DNA from: CAVUNY01 sp963843535
GTDB taxonomy: Bacteria; Chloroflexota; Anaerolineae; Anaerolineales; Anaerolineaceae
Assembly (NCBI GenBank): GCA_963843535.1
Contig: CAWJKU010000001.1
Span: 62,001 to 126,000 of the forward strand
Length of the DNA: 64,000 nucleotides
Direction of reading: 5' to 3'
Shown here: in pieces, positions 51,094-58,538 of the stretch
Position numbering within the stretch: position 1 is the stretch's first letter
How the letters are laid out: the number at the start of each line of letters is the position of its first letter
Made by a program: the position numbers and the translations under genes
The notes under the pieces: model-generated
Told to the model about the DNA's origin: nothing
Database searches by the model: none
Seen by the model: only the letters and a program-made list of their open reading frames with translations

Positions 51094-51142
51094 AACCATG
51101 ACACACCCCAGAATTAATGTTATGGGATGTGTCATGGTTTTA
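51094..51142 (+). terminator. Terminator hairpin after lysS
   Basis: AACCATGACACACCCC pairs with GGGATGTGTCATGGTT (one wobble-type position) around a 14-nt loop, followed by TTATT. It begins 3 nt after the lysS stop codon. Confidence 0.8.
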
Positions 51143-51404
51143 TTAGGGATCACAGCCCATTTACCTTTCCCCGCCCCCGGTCGGAGGAAAACAGATCGAT
51201 GAATCAGGCTGGGGGCGGGGATCAAAGGGGTGGGGGCTTACTTAAGCTGAAGTCAAATGACATGAAGAACTCCGAGATTAATTTCGGGGTTTTTCATGTA
51301 TATTTTAGGCGGACGCGTTCATCCAGGCAGTAGAAAGCAGCTTTCTTGCCCACACGCGCAGCTTCATAGAATTGGCGCTTGATTCTCGCCGGATAGTATG
51401 ATAT
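51140..51404. other. Gene-free stretch with a long hairpin
   Basis: Between lysS and padR I see no supportable gene. It contains GC-rich CCCCGCCCCC/GGGGGCGGGG arms (about 51170 and 51210) and a 17-bp hairpin at 51260-51299 (ACATGAA...TTCATGT outer pair, one wobble and one mismatch) with an inner T-run. The end carries the padR promoter. Confidence 0.5.
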
Positions 51405-51423
51405 TATATCCGTAACGGATATA
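51379..51423 (+). promoter_or_regulatory. padR promoter with overlapping 19-bp operator
   Basis: TTGATT (51379-51384), 17 bp, TATTAT (51402-51407). The perfect dyad TATATCCGTAACGGATATA (51405-51423) overlaps the -10 and predicted start of transcription and ends 1 nt before the padR ATG, an ideal autorepression site. Confidence 0.8.
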
Positions 51424-51424
51424 A

Positions 51425-51796
51425 ATGATGTCGCCTCATAATTCACCTGAAGCATATATCCCGCTGACCCCCGCGGTTTTCCACATCTTGCTTGCCCTGG
51501 CAGGCGGAGAACGCCACGGTTACGCCATCATGCAGGAAGTTGAGCAATTGAGTGAAGGCCAGGTAGCAATGGGACCGGGCACGTTGTATGGATCGATCAA
51601 ACGCATGCTGGCAGCCGGGTTGATCGTTGAAACCGGCGAGCGGCCCGACCCGCGTCTGGATGACCAGCGCCGGCGTTATTACCAATTGACCTCTTTAGGT
51701 TCCGGAGTGCTGGCGGCCGAATCGCGCCGGTTAGACCGCCTGGTCAGGGCTGCAAAAGCTTCGCGCATCTTGCCAGACCCGGAGGATGCGGCATGA
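51425..51796 (+). CDS. PadR-family transcriptional regulator
   Basis: A 123-residue winged-helix regulator. The PadR domain spans about 15-100, with I-L-L-A-L-A-G-G-E-R-H-G-Y-A-I-M near 22, G-P-G-T-L-Y-G-S-I-K-R-M near 50 and D-Q-R-R-R-Y-Y-Q-L-T near 85. It has a perfect palindrome directly upstream of its start and overlaps the membrane protein gene by 4 bp. The pair is probably one autoregulated unit in which PadR senses a lipophilic or membrane-active compound. Confidence 0.92.
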   Translation: MMSPHNSPEAYIPLTPAVFHILLALAGGERHGYAIMQEVEQLSEGQVAMGPGTLYGSIKRMLAAGLIVETGERPDPRLDDQRRRYYQLTSLGSGVLAAESRRLDRLVRAAKASRILPDPEDAA

Positions 51797-53292
51797 ATCC
51801 TCCAAACCGGACCGCTGCTCGATTTTCTGAATGGTCTTACCAGCTGCTGCTGGCTGCCTACCCGCCGCATTTCCGGCAGGAGTACGGCGGCGAGATGCGT
51901 CAGGTTTTTTTGGATTGCTGGCGAAGCGCTTCTGGGCAAGGGAACGGCGCGCTGCTCAAGCTGTGGCGGCGTGTTTTACTCGATCTAATCCTCACTGCAC
52001 CCCGAGAATATCTGGCGGAATGGCAGCAGGTTTTTTCCGCGTTCAACTGGAGGCAAGCGATGAATATGCCAGGTGCATCCTATCTGAGTCGCCAGCCTGG
52101 GAGCTGGCGCGAGACCTTGTGGGCGTTGATTCCGTATGGATTATTGATCCTTATTGTTTTCTTGCCTGTTTTGCTGGTCAGCATGCATGTTATACCCGAA
52201 AATTGGGTGGGGGACGGTGGAACGATTGTTGGGGGAGGAGTGATCCTGGCTGGGGTTTCCCTGGTGTCGCTGGTGATGGCCTGGCGCAAAGGATGGCCGC
52301 GCTGGTCGGCAAGCTGGCTGATTTTTTGGGTGGCAACTGCCCTCAGTCTGATTGTCCTGGCATTAAGAAGCCTGGACCAACCCGATGACGGATCATCACA
52401 GGCCCTACCGGGCGTGGTGGTGCCCTTCGTGGTCGCCTGGCTTGTTTACCGCCTGGCATGCCGCAATCCAATCGCGGGACTGCTGGGAATTCTACCGTTT
52501 GCCGCGGGGACGCAGGTTCTCATCCAGGAGTATATCCCAAGCGGCACAGATGCGCTGCTCAATATCGCCATCCTCACGATGATCTGCCTGGTGGCGACCG
52601 CCACCATCCGCAGCGGCTCGTGGCGGTTGGGTTTCTGGCTGTGCGCAGGATTGATCCTTGCGGTGAGCGGGCTGGCAATTTTCGCCTCTCAATACCTGAT
52701 TGTGCTTCCACCGGAAGCCGGTAAATACCCACCGATCCCGGCTGGCCAGTTCGTCCTGAATATCGTGGTCCCGACGGTGGGCGCGTTCGCGATGTTGATT
52801 GGCCCATTCCTGGCGCGGGCCGTGCGCGAGCTGGGGATGAAAAGTGGGAAATGGGGCCAGATCGCGTATCGGGTGGCGCTGCTGGGGATCGTTTGCTTGA
52901 TGATCGGAGCCGTAATCGGGCCTTACGCCTTCAGTATGGGCCAAAAAGCGATGACGTTCTGGACGACCAATCAGCTTGGGCGGATTTTTGTCATATTGGG
53001 TGTATTTTTATACGTGGCTGGGATCGGGGCGCTTTTTGCTGCCGCAATTGCTGCTCACCTGCGCTTGCGATGGATCGACGCGATCTTTATCGTGGTCTTA
53101 CCGGGCATGCTGCCGTTGTTTTTTGGGCTTTTTGCACAAATCATGGGTATTCTACCGCCTTTTTTGCAGCAAGATAGCTATTTCCTGATATTGATCGTCT
53201 GCCTTGGCCTGGTGTGGTGGGGTTTTTCATATTGGCTGGTAACCCATTTTGAACCGCGCCATGCAGCCCCTCAAATTGCGGAAGCCGGTTAA
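51793..53292 (+). CDS. Polytopic membrane protein coupled to PadR
   Basis: A 499-residue protein. The N-terminal ~95 residues are soluble and contain the F-R-x-E-Y-G-G-E-M-R-Q-V segment seen at the head of ABC-permease-like proteins that follow PadR genes (PF20349-like; my recollection). The remaining sequence has about ten to twelve hydrophobic helices starting near 110. No MacB/FtsX ectodomain or ATPase partner is visible. Possible resistance or permease role under PadR control; no substrate can be given. Confidence 0.65.
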   Translation: MNPPNRTAARFSEWSYQLLLAAYPPHFRQEYGGEMRQVFLDCWRSASGQGNGALLKLWRRVLLDLILTAPREYLAEWQQVFSAFNWRQAMNMPGASYLSRQPGSWRETLWALIPYGLLILIVFLPVLLVSMHVIPENWVGDGGTIVGGGVILAGVSLVSLVMAWRKGWPRWSASWLIFWVATALSLIVLALRSLDQPDDGSSQALPGVVVPFVVAWLVYRLACRNPIAGLLGILPFAAGTQVLIQEYIPSGTDALLNIAILTMICLVATATIRSGSWRLGFWLCAGLILAVSGLAIFASQYLIVLPPEAGKYPPIPAGQFVLNIVVPTVGAFAMLIGPFLARAVRELGMKSGKWGQIAYRVALLGIVCLMIGAVIGPYAFSMGQKAMTFWTTNQLGRIFVILGVFLYVAGIGALFAAAIAAHLRLRWIDAIFIVVLPGMLPLFFGLFAQIMGILPPFLQQDSYFLILIVCLGLVWWGFSYWLVTHFEPRHAAPQIAEAG

Positions 53293-53407
53293 GAAAACTT
53301 TGCTTTTATGATAGTTAGCAAATATCACCTGCTCTAGACCCGTTAAATCTGGTATAAATATATCGGAATTTATGCGGGGATTTTGTGGTGGTTTTTCCCC
53401 ATTTCTT

Positions 53408-53448
53408 TATAATTTCTTGATATGAGCTTAGTAAGAGCTCGATATAAT
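53408..53448 (+). promoter_or_regulatory. AT-rich promoter region of the ATC-hydrolase-like gene
   Basis: Two perfect TATAAT boxes (53408-53413 and 53443-53448) lie upstream of the gene; TTGATA at 53417 sits 20 bp before the second, longer than ideal. GAGCT/AGCTC half-sites flank it at about 53424 and 53436, possibly a weak dyad. Confidence 0.4.
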
Positions 53449-53495
53449 GGTAGTTTATTTAAAGGTTTCGATAGAAAGGATGTCTGAAAGGTCTC

Positions 53496-54266
53496 ATGAC
53501 AACGGAAAAAGTTCAAAGCTCCTTCACTCCCGCTCACCATGGCCTGCTGATGGCCTGGATCGCCCGGCAGGTTTACCAGCGTGTAGGCCCCGTAAAGGGA
53601 GAAGCGGTGATCCGAAAGGCCATCCGGCGGTACGGCGAAGAACGGGGCCGGCGCATGGCGCTGCGCGTCCTGGCAGACAAGAAGGAACTGACAACCTTGT
53701 CTTATATGATCTATGGTGAATGGTCAGCTGCTCCCGGTGAAGTTGAACAAAAATTGGAGCAAAATAACCACAGCAATTTACGCTTATTGGTGCAGCGCTG
53801 CCCCTGGCAGGCTGTTTGGTTGGAAAATGACCTGGTGGATTACGGCCGGATTTACTGCCAGGAGATTGATCTCGCCCTGCTGCGTGGGTTTAACCCGGAT
53901 CTCCATCTGGATGTGGTCAAAACTCAGACCAATGACCGCCAGCCCTGCGATTTTATCTTCCACGGATCCCCGCTCAACATGGCGAATTCCATCGCCCTGA
54001 TCCTCGGCAAGAAAATCAATCCTGGGAAGCGGGTGATTTTACCGTGGGAATACCATGTGGGTCACCTGTACAAATCGTTCAGTGATGTGCTTACCGCTGA
54101 ATTAGGCCTGGTCGGCCGAGATGCAGCCGAAGCTGCCCTGGTGGAGTTCAGCAACCATTTTGGCGAGCAAGCTGCCCGAGTTGTTCGATTTTACCTGCAA
54201 ACTGACTTTACCAGCCTGCCAGAACAGACTATACTAAAGCTGGAGGCAAATCATGGCTATTCATAA
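53496..54266 (+). CDS. L-2-amino-thiazoline-4-carboxylate hydrolase-like protein
   Basis: A 256-residue protein similar to the ATC_hydrolase family (PF14196), named for an enzyme of Pseudomonas cysteine synthesis from DL-ATC. Fitting segments are R-R-Y-G-E-E-R-G-R-R-M-A near 45, Y-G-E-W near 75, C-P-W-Q-A-V-W near 100, Y-C-Q-E-I-D near 122 and C-D-F-I-F-H-G near 150 (conserved Cys). The family is poorly characterised and widespread in anaerobes, so true ATC hydrolysis is doubtful. It overlaps the next small gene by 14 bp. Confidence 0.65.
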   Translation: MTTEKVQSSFTPAHHGLLMAWIARQVYQRVGPVKGEAVIRKAIRRYGEERGRRMALRVLADKKELTTLSYMIYGEWSAAPGEVEQKLEQNNHSNLRLLVQRCPWQAVWLENDLVDYGRIYCQEIDLALLRGFNPDLHLDVVKTQTNDRQPCDFIFHGSPLNMANSIALILGKKINPGKRVILPWEYHVGHLYKSFSDVLTAELGLVGRDAAEAALVEFSNHFGEQAARVVRFYLQTDFTSLPEQTILKLEANHGYS

Positions 54267-54516
54267 TACACCCGAAGAACGCCAGATCGTGAAAATTCTC
54301 GAAAAGCTGGCGACCCCTAGCGCGGAACGTCAGGCATGGATTGACCAGATCCATACCACGGGCATGTCGGAAGAACTGGCGGAACAAATTCACCAATACC
54401 TGACTGCCCCTGCGGAAGGTGATAACGTGACGGGAAACCGGGCCCTGGTCGCAGTTGAATTCGCGAAAATGGTCCGCCGCTGGCGATTAGCCCTCGGGGC
54501 AAAGAAATTCAGATAA
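54253..54516 (+). CDS. Small hypothetical protein paired with ATC-hydrolase-like gene
   Basis: An 87-residue, mostly alpha-helical protein not recognised. It starts inside the end of the upstream gene with CTGGAGGCAAATC before the ATG, so the two are translationally coupled. No signal peptide, membrane segment or metal motif. Its C-terminus is basic (V-R-R-W-R-L-A-L-G-A-K-K-F-R). Confidence 0.6.
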   Translation: MAIHNTPEERQIVKILEKLATPSAERQAWIDQIHTTGMSEELAEQIHQYLTAPAEGDNVTGNRALVAVEFAKMVRRWRLALGAKKFR

Positions 54517-54533
54517 TCCAATGAAAAGGATCC

Positions 54534-54570
54534 ATGCAGCGTGGGACGGTCAAACCGTCCCACGCTGCAT
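54534..54570. repeat. Long intergenic hairpin H8 (perfect 17-bp stem, 3-nt loop)
   Basis: Arms 54534-54550 and 54554-54570 are exactly complementary around CAA. It lies 18 bp after the small hypothetical gene, with no T-tract. Confidence 0.92.
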
Positions 54571-54615
54571 TTAATCCTATGGTATGATTGCCAATATTTT
54601 CAGCCGGAAATATCC

Positions 54616-55485
54616 ATGCGTTTGAAATCCGATTTAATTTTGCTGCTGGTTGCAATCATTTGGGGCAGCGCGTTTGCCGCCCAACGCGTCGCGGCCGACC
54701 ACCTTGGCCCGTTTGTGTTTAACGCGCTGCGGTTTTTCGTAGGGGTGATCGTGCTTTTACCGATGGCTCGCTTCCGCCTCAAAGTTGAGCGGGGCATGCT
54801 GCCGTGGATCGCATTGGCGGGGTGCGCCTTGTTTGCCGCCAGTGCTCTGCAACAGGCGGGCATGCAGTACACCACCGCCGGAAATGCCGGGTTCATCACC
54901 GGGCTGTATGTAGTCCTGGTTCCGCTGGTGATGGTGACCTTTTTACGCCAGACGGTATCGCGGTGGACCTGGGCCGCGGCTATGGTTGCCACCCTGGGCG
55001 CTTTGCTGCTAAGCACTGGCGGCGAACTCAAACTTAACCCGGGAGATGCGCTTGAGTTGGCCGGCGCGGTTGTGTGGGCGGTGCATGTTCTCCTGGTTGG
55101 CTGGCTGGCGCGGCGCACGGATATTCTGTCATTTGTGATCCTGCAGGATCTGGTTTCAGCCATGCTCAATGTCATTTTCGCGCTCTTCACCGATATCTCG
55201 ACCCTGTCAGGCCTGCAGCCGGCTGTGTGGGCCGTGCTTTACACCGGTGTTCTTTCTATTGGCATCGGATACGCCTTACAGGGTATTGGGCAGCGCCACG
55301 CCCCATCCACCGATGCGGCTCTTATTCTCAGCCTTGAAGCGGTTTTCGCGGCTTTGTTTGGTTACCTTTTTCTGAATGAACGTTTGCTCCCGATCCAGCT
55401 TTTGGGCTGCGCGTTAATCCTGGGGGCAATTGTGCTGGTGCAGCTGCGTTCCCTGCCGCGGGAAGCCGCGCTGCAGCCAGAATGA
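54616..55485 (+). CDS. DMT-superfamily (EamA) transporter
   Basis: A 289-residue integral membrane protein with two EamA repeats (about 5-135 and 150-280), ten helices in all. Characteristic features are A-I-I-W-G-S-A-F near 11, R-F-F-V-G near 36 and the second-repeat A-V-F-A-A-L-F-G-Y-L-F-L-N-E near 255. The start at 54616 is chosen because the upstream frame runs through hairpin H8. Such proteins export amino acids, nucleosides or other metabolites; the substrate is unknown. Confidence 0.9.
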   Translation: MRLKSDLILLLVAIIWGSAFAAQRVAADHLGPFVFNALRFFVGVIVLLPMARFRLKVERGMLPWIALAGCALFAASALQQAGMQYTTAGNAGFITGLYVVLVPLVMVTFLRQTVSRWTWAAAMVATLGALLLSTGGELKLNPGDALELAGAVVWAVHVLLVGWLARRTDILSFVILQDLVSAMLNVIFALFTDISTLSGLQPAVWAVLYTGVLSIGIGYALQGIGQRHAPSTDAALILSLEAVFAALFGYLFLNERLLPIQLLGCALILGAIVLVQLRSLPREAALQPE

Positions 55486-55497
55486 CTCATTTCACTC

Positions 55498-56631
55498 ATG
55501 CGGGCGCGTTTTCGGCAGCCCGCCAGGATGGAAACAATGCCTGAACCTATACCGGGTCTGACTCTCAGCGAACGATATTACTGGGAAATCGTGCGTCCAA
55601 TCCTGGACCATTCCTTCCCCGGGCTGTCTTACTCGGCAGCCCTGATCGGCCCGGGTTCGGAGGTGTTAGGCTTTGACACCGCCCGATCCTCCGACCATCA
55701 TTGGGGGCTGCGATTGATCCTATTTCTGTCCACGAAAGACTGGCCGGCCATGTCGCCGAGGGTAGATGAAGTGCTCCGCCTGCGCCTTCCGGTCCAATTC
55801 CTGGGTTATTCCACCAATTTTAGCATGCCAGACCCCAACGATGGTGGGGTGCGTCATGTGCAGCCGATCGATCATGGCCCGATCAACCATATGATCGAGC
55901 TCACCACGGTTTCGGATTTTGGCAGACGCGAGCTGGGGATTGATCCTTTCATCGAATTTGTCCCGCAAGACTGGCTGACCTTCGAAGAACAGCGGCTGCT
56001 TTCCTTGACCCGTGGCCGGGTTTTCCACGATGGGTTAGGTCAGCTTGGTGTTCTGCGGCAGAAACTGGCCTACTACCCGCAAGATGTCTGGCTTTATCTG
56101 CTGGCGGCCGAGTGGCAGAAAATCAGCCAGGAAGAGGCATTTGTAGGCCGGACAGGGGAAGTAGGCGATGAGCTGGGTTCGCGCCTGGTTGCCGCCCGGC
56201 TGGTTCAGTCCCTGATGCGCCTGGGTTTCATGATGGAACGCCAGTATATCCCTTACAGCAAATGGTTTGGCACCGGGTTTTCGCGGCTGGCCTGCGCCCC
56301 ACGCCTGCTGCCTGTGCTGCATGGTGTGCTGGCGGCCGAAACCTGGCCTGAACGAGAAGCACCGCTCTGCCAGGCTTACGAAATTACCGCGGAGATGCAT
56401 AATGCCCTGGGGATCACGCCTCCAGTTGCCACTCAGCCCACCTTTTATTTCGGACGGCCTTTTCGGGTGATCCATGGAGATAAAGTGGCTGAAGAAATCC
56501 AAAAGGCCGTGCGCGATGAACGCGTGCGCAGCCTGCCGCCTTATATCGGTTCAGTGAACCAGCTCCTGGTTTCTGTGGATGTGCTGACCGCAAGCGACCT
56601 TCGCCAGAAACTGCGCGTGCTTTATGATTAA
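55498..56631 (+). CDS. DUF4037-domain protein
   Basis: A 377-residue protein with the DUF4037 pattern. The N-terminal part has a nucleotidyltransferase-like G-P-G-S-E-V-L-G-F-D-T-A-R-S-S-D-H-H-W-G segment near 52-72, then R-D-E/W-F-type acids. The C-terminal half (about 240-370) is helical with A-E-x-M-H-N-A-L. The start is uncertain: Met codons at 55498, 55528 and 55537 are all possible, none with a strong ribosome binding site. DUF4037 proteins are often next to resistance-type genes; function unknown. Confidence 0.75.
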   Translation: MRARFRQPARMETMPEPIPGLTLSERYYWEIVRPILDHSFPGLSYSAALIGPGSEVLGFDTARSSDHHWGLRLILFLSTKDWPAMSPRVDEVLRLRLPVQFLGYSTNFSMPDPNDGGVRHVQPIDHGPINHMIELTTVSDFGRRELGIDPFIEFVPQDWLTFEEQRLLSLTRGRVFHDGLGQLGVLRQKLAYYPQDVWLYLLAAEWQKISQEEAFVGRTGEVGDELGSRLVAARLVQSLMRLGFMMERQYIPYSKWFGTGFSRLACAPRLLPVLHGVLAAETWPEREAPLCQAYEITAEMHNALGITPPVATQPTFYFGRPFRVIHGDKVAEEIQKAVRDERVRSLPPYIGSVNQLLVSVDVLTASDLRQKLRVLYD

Positions 56632-56715
56632 GCCCGTGCAAAGAAAATGGTTGTCGTGCTCCGGCGCTGCCAGCTCAGTAAAAAATCGCAATGCCGGTTG
56701 AATGTGAGAAAAGAT

Positions 56716-57507
56716 ATGAAAACTGTGGTGATTACAGGTTCGACCCGCGGGATCGGATATGGATTGTCGGCTGCATTCCTGGAAAAAGGTTGCGCGGTGG
56801 TGGTCAGCGGTCGGCAGCATCCGGGAGTAGACCAGGCGGTTTCTGCCCTGGCGGAGCGGTACGGCAGAGAGCGGGTGTTTGGGTCAGCCTGCGATGTGCG
56901 CAGGCAGGACGATGTGCAGGGCTTATGGGATTTGGCGGCGGATCATTTCGGGCGGATTGATTTTTGGATCAACAACGCCGGATTGGCCCATCCCCTGACC
57001 TATTTTGCCGATTTCAAGCCGGGTACCATCCAGGAAGTGCTGGATACCAACATCGCCGGGATGATGCACGGTACAATCACCGCCCTGCGCGGTTTCAAGC
57101 AGCAAGGCGGCGGAGCTATCTATAACATGCTCGGTTTGGGCAGCACAGGCCGCCAGGTGAAACGCATGGCGCTGTATGGGGCCAGCAAATCGGCCGTGGC
57201 TTATCTAAACCGTGCTCTGGTGGAAGAAACGCGCGGGCAACCGGTGTTGGTGGGGGCGCTGCTGCCCGGCATGGTGGTGACGGATCTCCTCACCCAGCAG
57301 CGGGACAGCGATCCGCAGGGATGGGCGCGTACCAGGCGGATATTTAATATCCTGGCCGACCGGGTAGAAACAGTCGCTCCCTGGCTGGCAAAGCGAGTTC
57401 TGGAAAATCGCAAACACGGCGCTTTCATCGCCTGGACCAATCCATGGAAAATAGGCTGGCGCTTCTTGACCGCTCCCTTCACCCATCGCCAGGTGATTGA
57501 TGAATAA
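56716..57507 (+). CDS. SDR-family oxidoreductase
   Basis: A 263-residue short-chain dehydrogenase. The NAD(P) loop is T-G-S-T-R-G-I-G-Y-G near 7-16, followed by N-N-A-G-L near 88 and the catalytic Y-G-A-S-K near 158. The upstream open frame (to 56647) is ignored because the Rossmann strand begins at the ATG at 56716. It is read in the same direction as the DUF4037 gene, 84 bp away. Substrate unknown. Confidence 0.92.
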   Translation: MKTVVITGSTRGIGYGLSAAFLEKGCAVVVSGRQHPGVDQAVSALAERYGRERVFGSACDVRRQDDVQGLWDLAADHFGRIDFWINNAGLAHPLTYFADFKPGTIQEVLDTNIAGMMHGTITALRGFKQQGGGAIYNMLGLGSTGRQVKRMALYGASKSAVAYLNRALVEETRGQPVLVGALLPGMVVTDLLTQQRDSDPQGWARTRRIFNILADRVETVAPWLAKRVLENRKHGAFIAWTNPWKIGWRFLTAPFTHRQVIDE

Positions 57508-57573
57508 GAATTTACCGATTTTTTTCACCCTTACTAAAACTCAGACTCGCGCAACGAATGGCGGTAATTTTCG

Positions 57574-57579
57574 TATAAT
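57574..57579 (+). promoter_or_regulatory. -10 box before the small membrane protein and GerW-like genes
   Basis: Perfect TATAAT; the matching -35 region is weak. Confidence 0.45.
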
Positions 57580-57597
57580 ATATTATTGGAGGTGTCA

Positions 57598-57876
57598 ATG
57601 AAATCCCTTTCCTCCTTGTTTGAGCTGCGTGAAGGAAAACCACTGCGGGTTGGCGAGCAAACCATCACGGTCATTTCCAGGGTGCTGCACCTGCAAGTTC
57701 CAGGCATGCCGATTGGGCTGGTATGGAACCGTCCGGCGCAAGTGCGTGTCGCGACAGCTGGCGCAAGTGATGTGATCCTGCCAGTAAATGATGAAACTCG
57801 CCGGATGCAAATCTTGCTGTTAAGCCTGGGTATTGTCGGCAGCATCGTTCTTTCAACGCTGTTTCGGCGGCGTTGA
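57598..57876 (+). CDS. Small hypothetical protein with C-terminal membrane helix
   Basis: A 92-residue protein from ATG 57598, with GGAGGTGTCA before it (the open frame begins at an upstream TTG). It is predicted to be beta-strand-rich (residues about 15-60, R-V-G-E-Q-T-I-T-V-I-S-R-V-L), then has one hydrophobic helix near 68-88. It lies 23 bp before the GerW-like gene, and both have similar size and a C-terminal hydrophobic end, suggesting a functional pair. Confidence 0.55.
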   Translation: MKSLSSLFELREGKPLRVGEQTITVISRVLHLQVPGMPIGLVWNRPAQVRVATAGASDVILPVNDETRRMQILLLSLGIVGSIVLSTLFRRR

Positions 57877-57899
57877 TCCCTTTTTTTTAGGAGGTTCGA

Positions 57900-58334
57900 A
57901 TGGCTGATGAAGAAAAGCCGGTAGTTGAGGAAACAGCCGCAACAGCTGAACCGGCCGAAGTTTTATCCTCGCTGGATGTAGTTCAATCCACATTCGATCA
58001 ATTACTAACTACTGCCAGTGTCAACGCTGTTTACGCCAAACCTGTGCGCCAGGGTGACACGGTGGTGATTACCGCGGCGGAAGTCTTCAGCGGTATTGCC
58101 TTCGGGATTGGCGAAGGCAGCGGGCAGCAAGGTGAGCAAAAAGGCGGGGGTTCGGGTGGCGGCGGCGGCGGGCGGACCTTCTCCAGGCCGGTGGCAGTGG
58201 TGGTGTGCACACCCAATGGCGTTTCTATCCAACCGGTCATGGACCGTACCAAGCTTTGGATGGCGGCTATAACTGCCGCCGGTTTTATGCTGGTCACGCT
58301 TTCGAAAATGCGCCGTCCTCCGCGCGGTCGTTAA
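57900..58334 (+). CDS. GerW/YtfJ-family protein
   Basis: A 144-residue protein of the YtfJ/GerW family, named from a spore-associated protein of Bacillus. The conserved core is G-D-T-V-V-I-T-A-A-E-V-F-S-G-I-A-F-G-I-G-E-G near 52-73, a Gly-rich stretch near 85-95, and P-V-A-V-V-V-C-T-P-N-G-V near 102. A hydrophobic helix follows near 120-137. An excellent ribosome binding site (TAGGAGGTTCGA) precedes it. No other sporulation gene is visible in this window, so its role here is probably not in spores. Confidence 0.78.
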   Translation: MADEEKPVVEETAATAEPAEVLSSLDVVQSTFDQLLTTASVNAVYAKPVRQGDTVVITAAEVFSGIAFGIGEGSGQQGEQKGGGSGGGGGGRTFSRPVAVVVCTPNGVSIQPVMDRTKLWMAAITAAGFMLVTLSKMRRPPRGR

Positions 58335-58355
58335 CCTTTATTTTTTTATTTTCCA

Positions 58356-58395
58356 ACCGTGAGCTTTTGAACTCGGGGCTGAGTTCAAAAGCTCA
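58356..58395. repeat. Long intergenic hairpin H9 (perfect 17-bp stem, 6-nt loop)
   Basis: Arms 58356-58372 and 58379-58395 are exactly complementary around GGGGCT. It lies after the GerW-like gene. A TATAAT box (58414-58419) for the next gene follows closely. Confidence 0.92.
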
Positions 58396-58538
58396 CGCGT
58401 TGCTTCTACTTGCGGTATAATCCAGCAAAACACACACAGTGGTGCCCAGATCCCCAGGGCGAGAAGAAGCGGGGTGGATTATCCGGTCAGGCTTTATTTC
58501 AGCCGGGAATCTCAAGAAAAGGTGGTTTATTGACCCAA

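Noticed and set aside
58410..58538. Upstream extension of the glycosyltransferase frame
   Set aside because: The first codons include the TATAAT promoter box and lie close to hairpin H9; ATG 58539 or TTG 58530 is more plausible.
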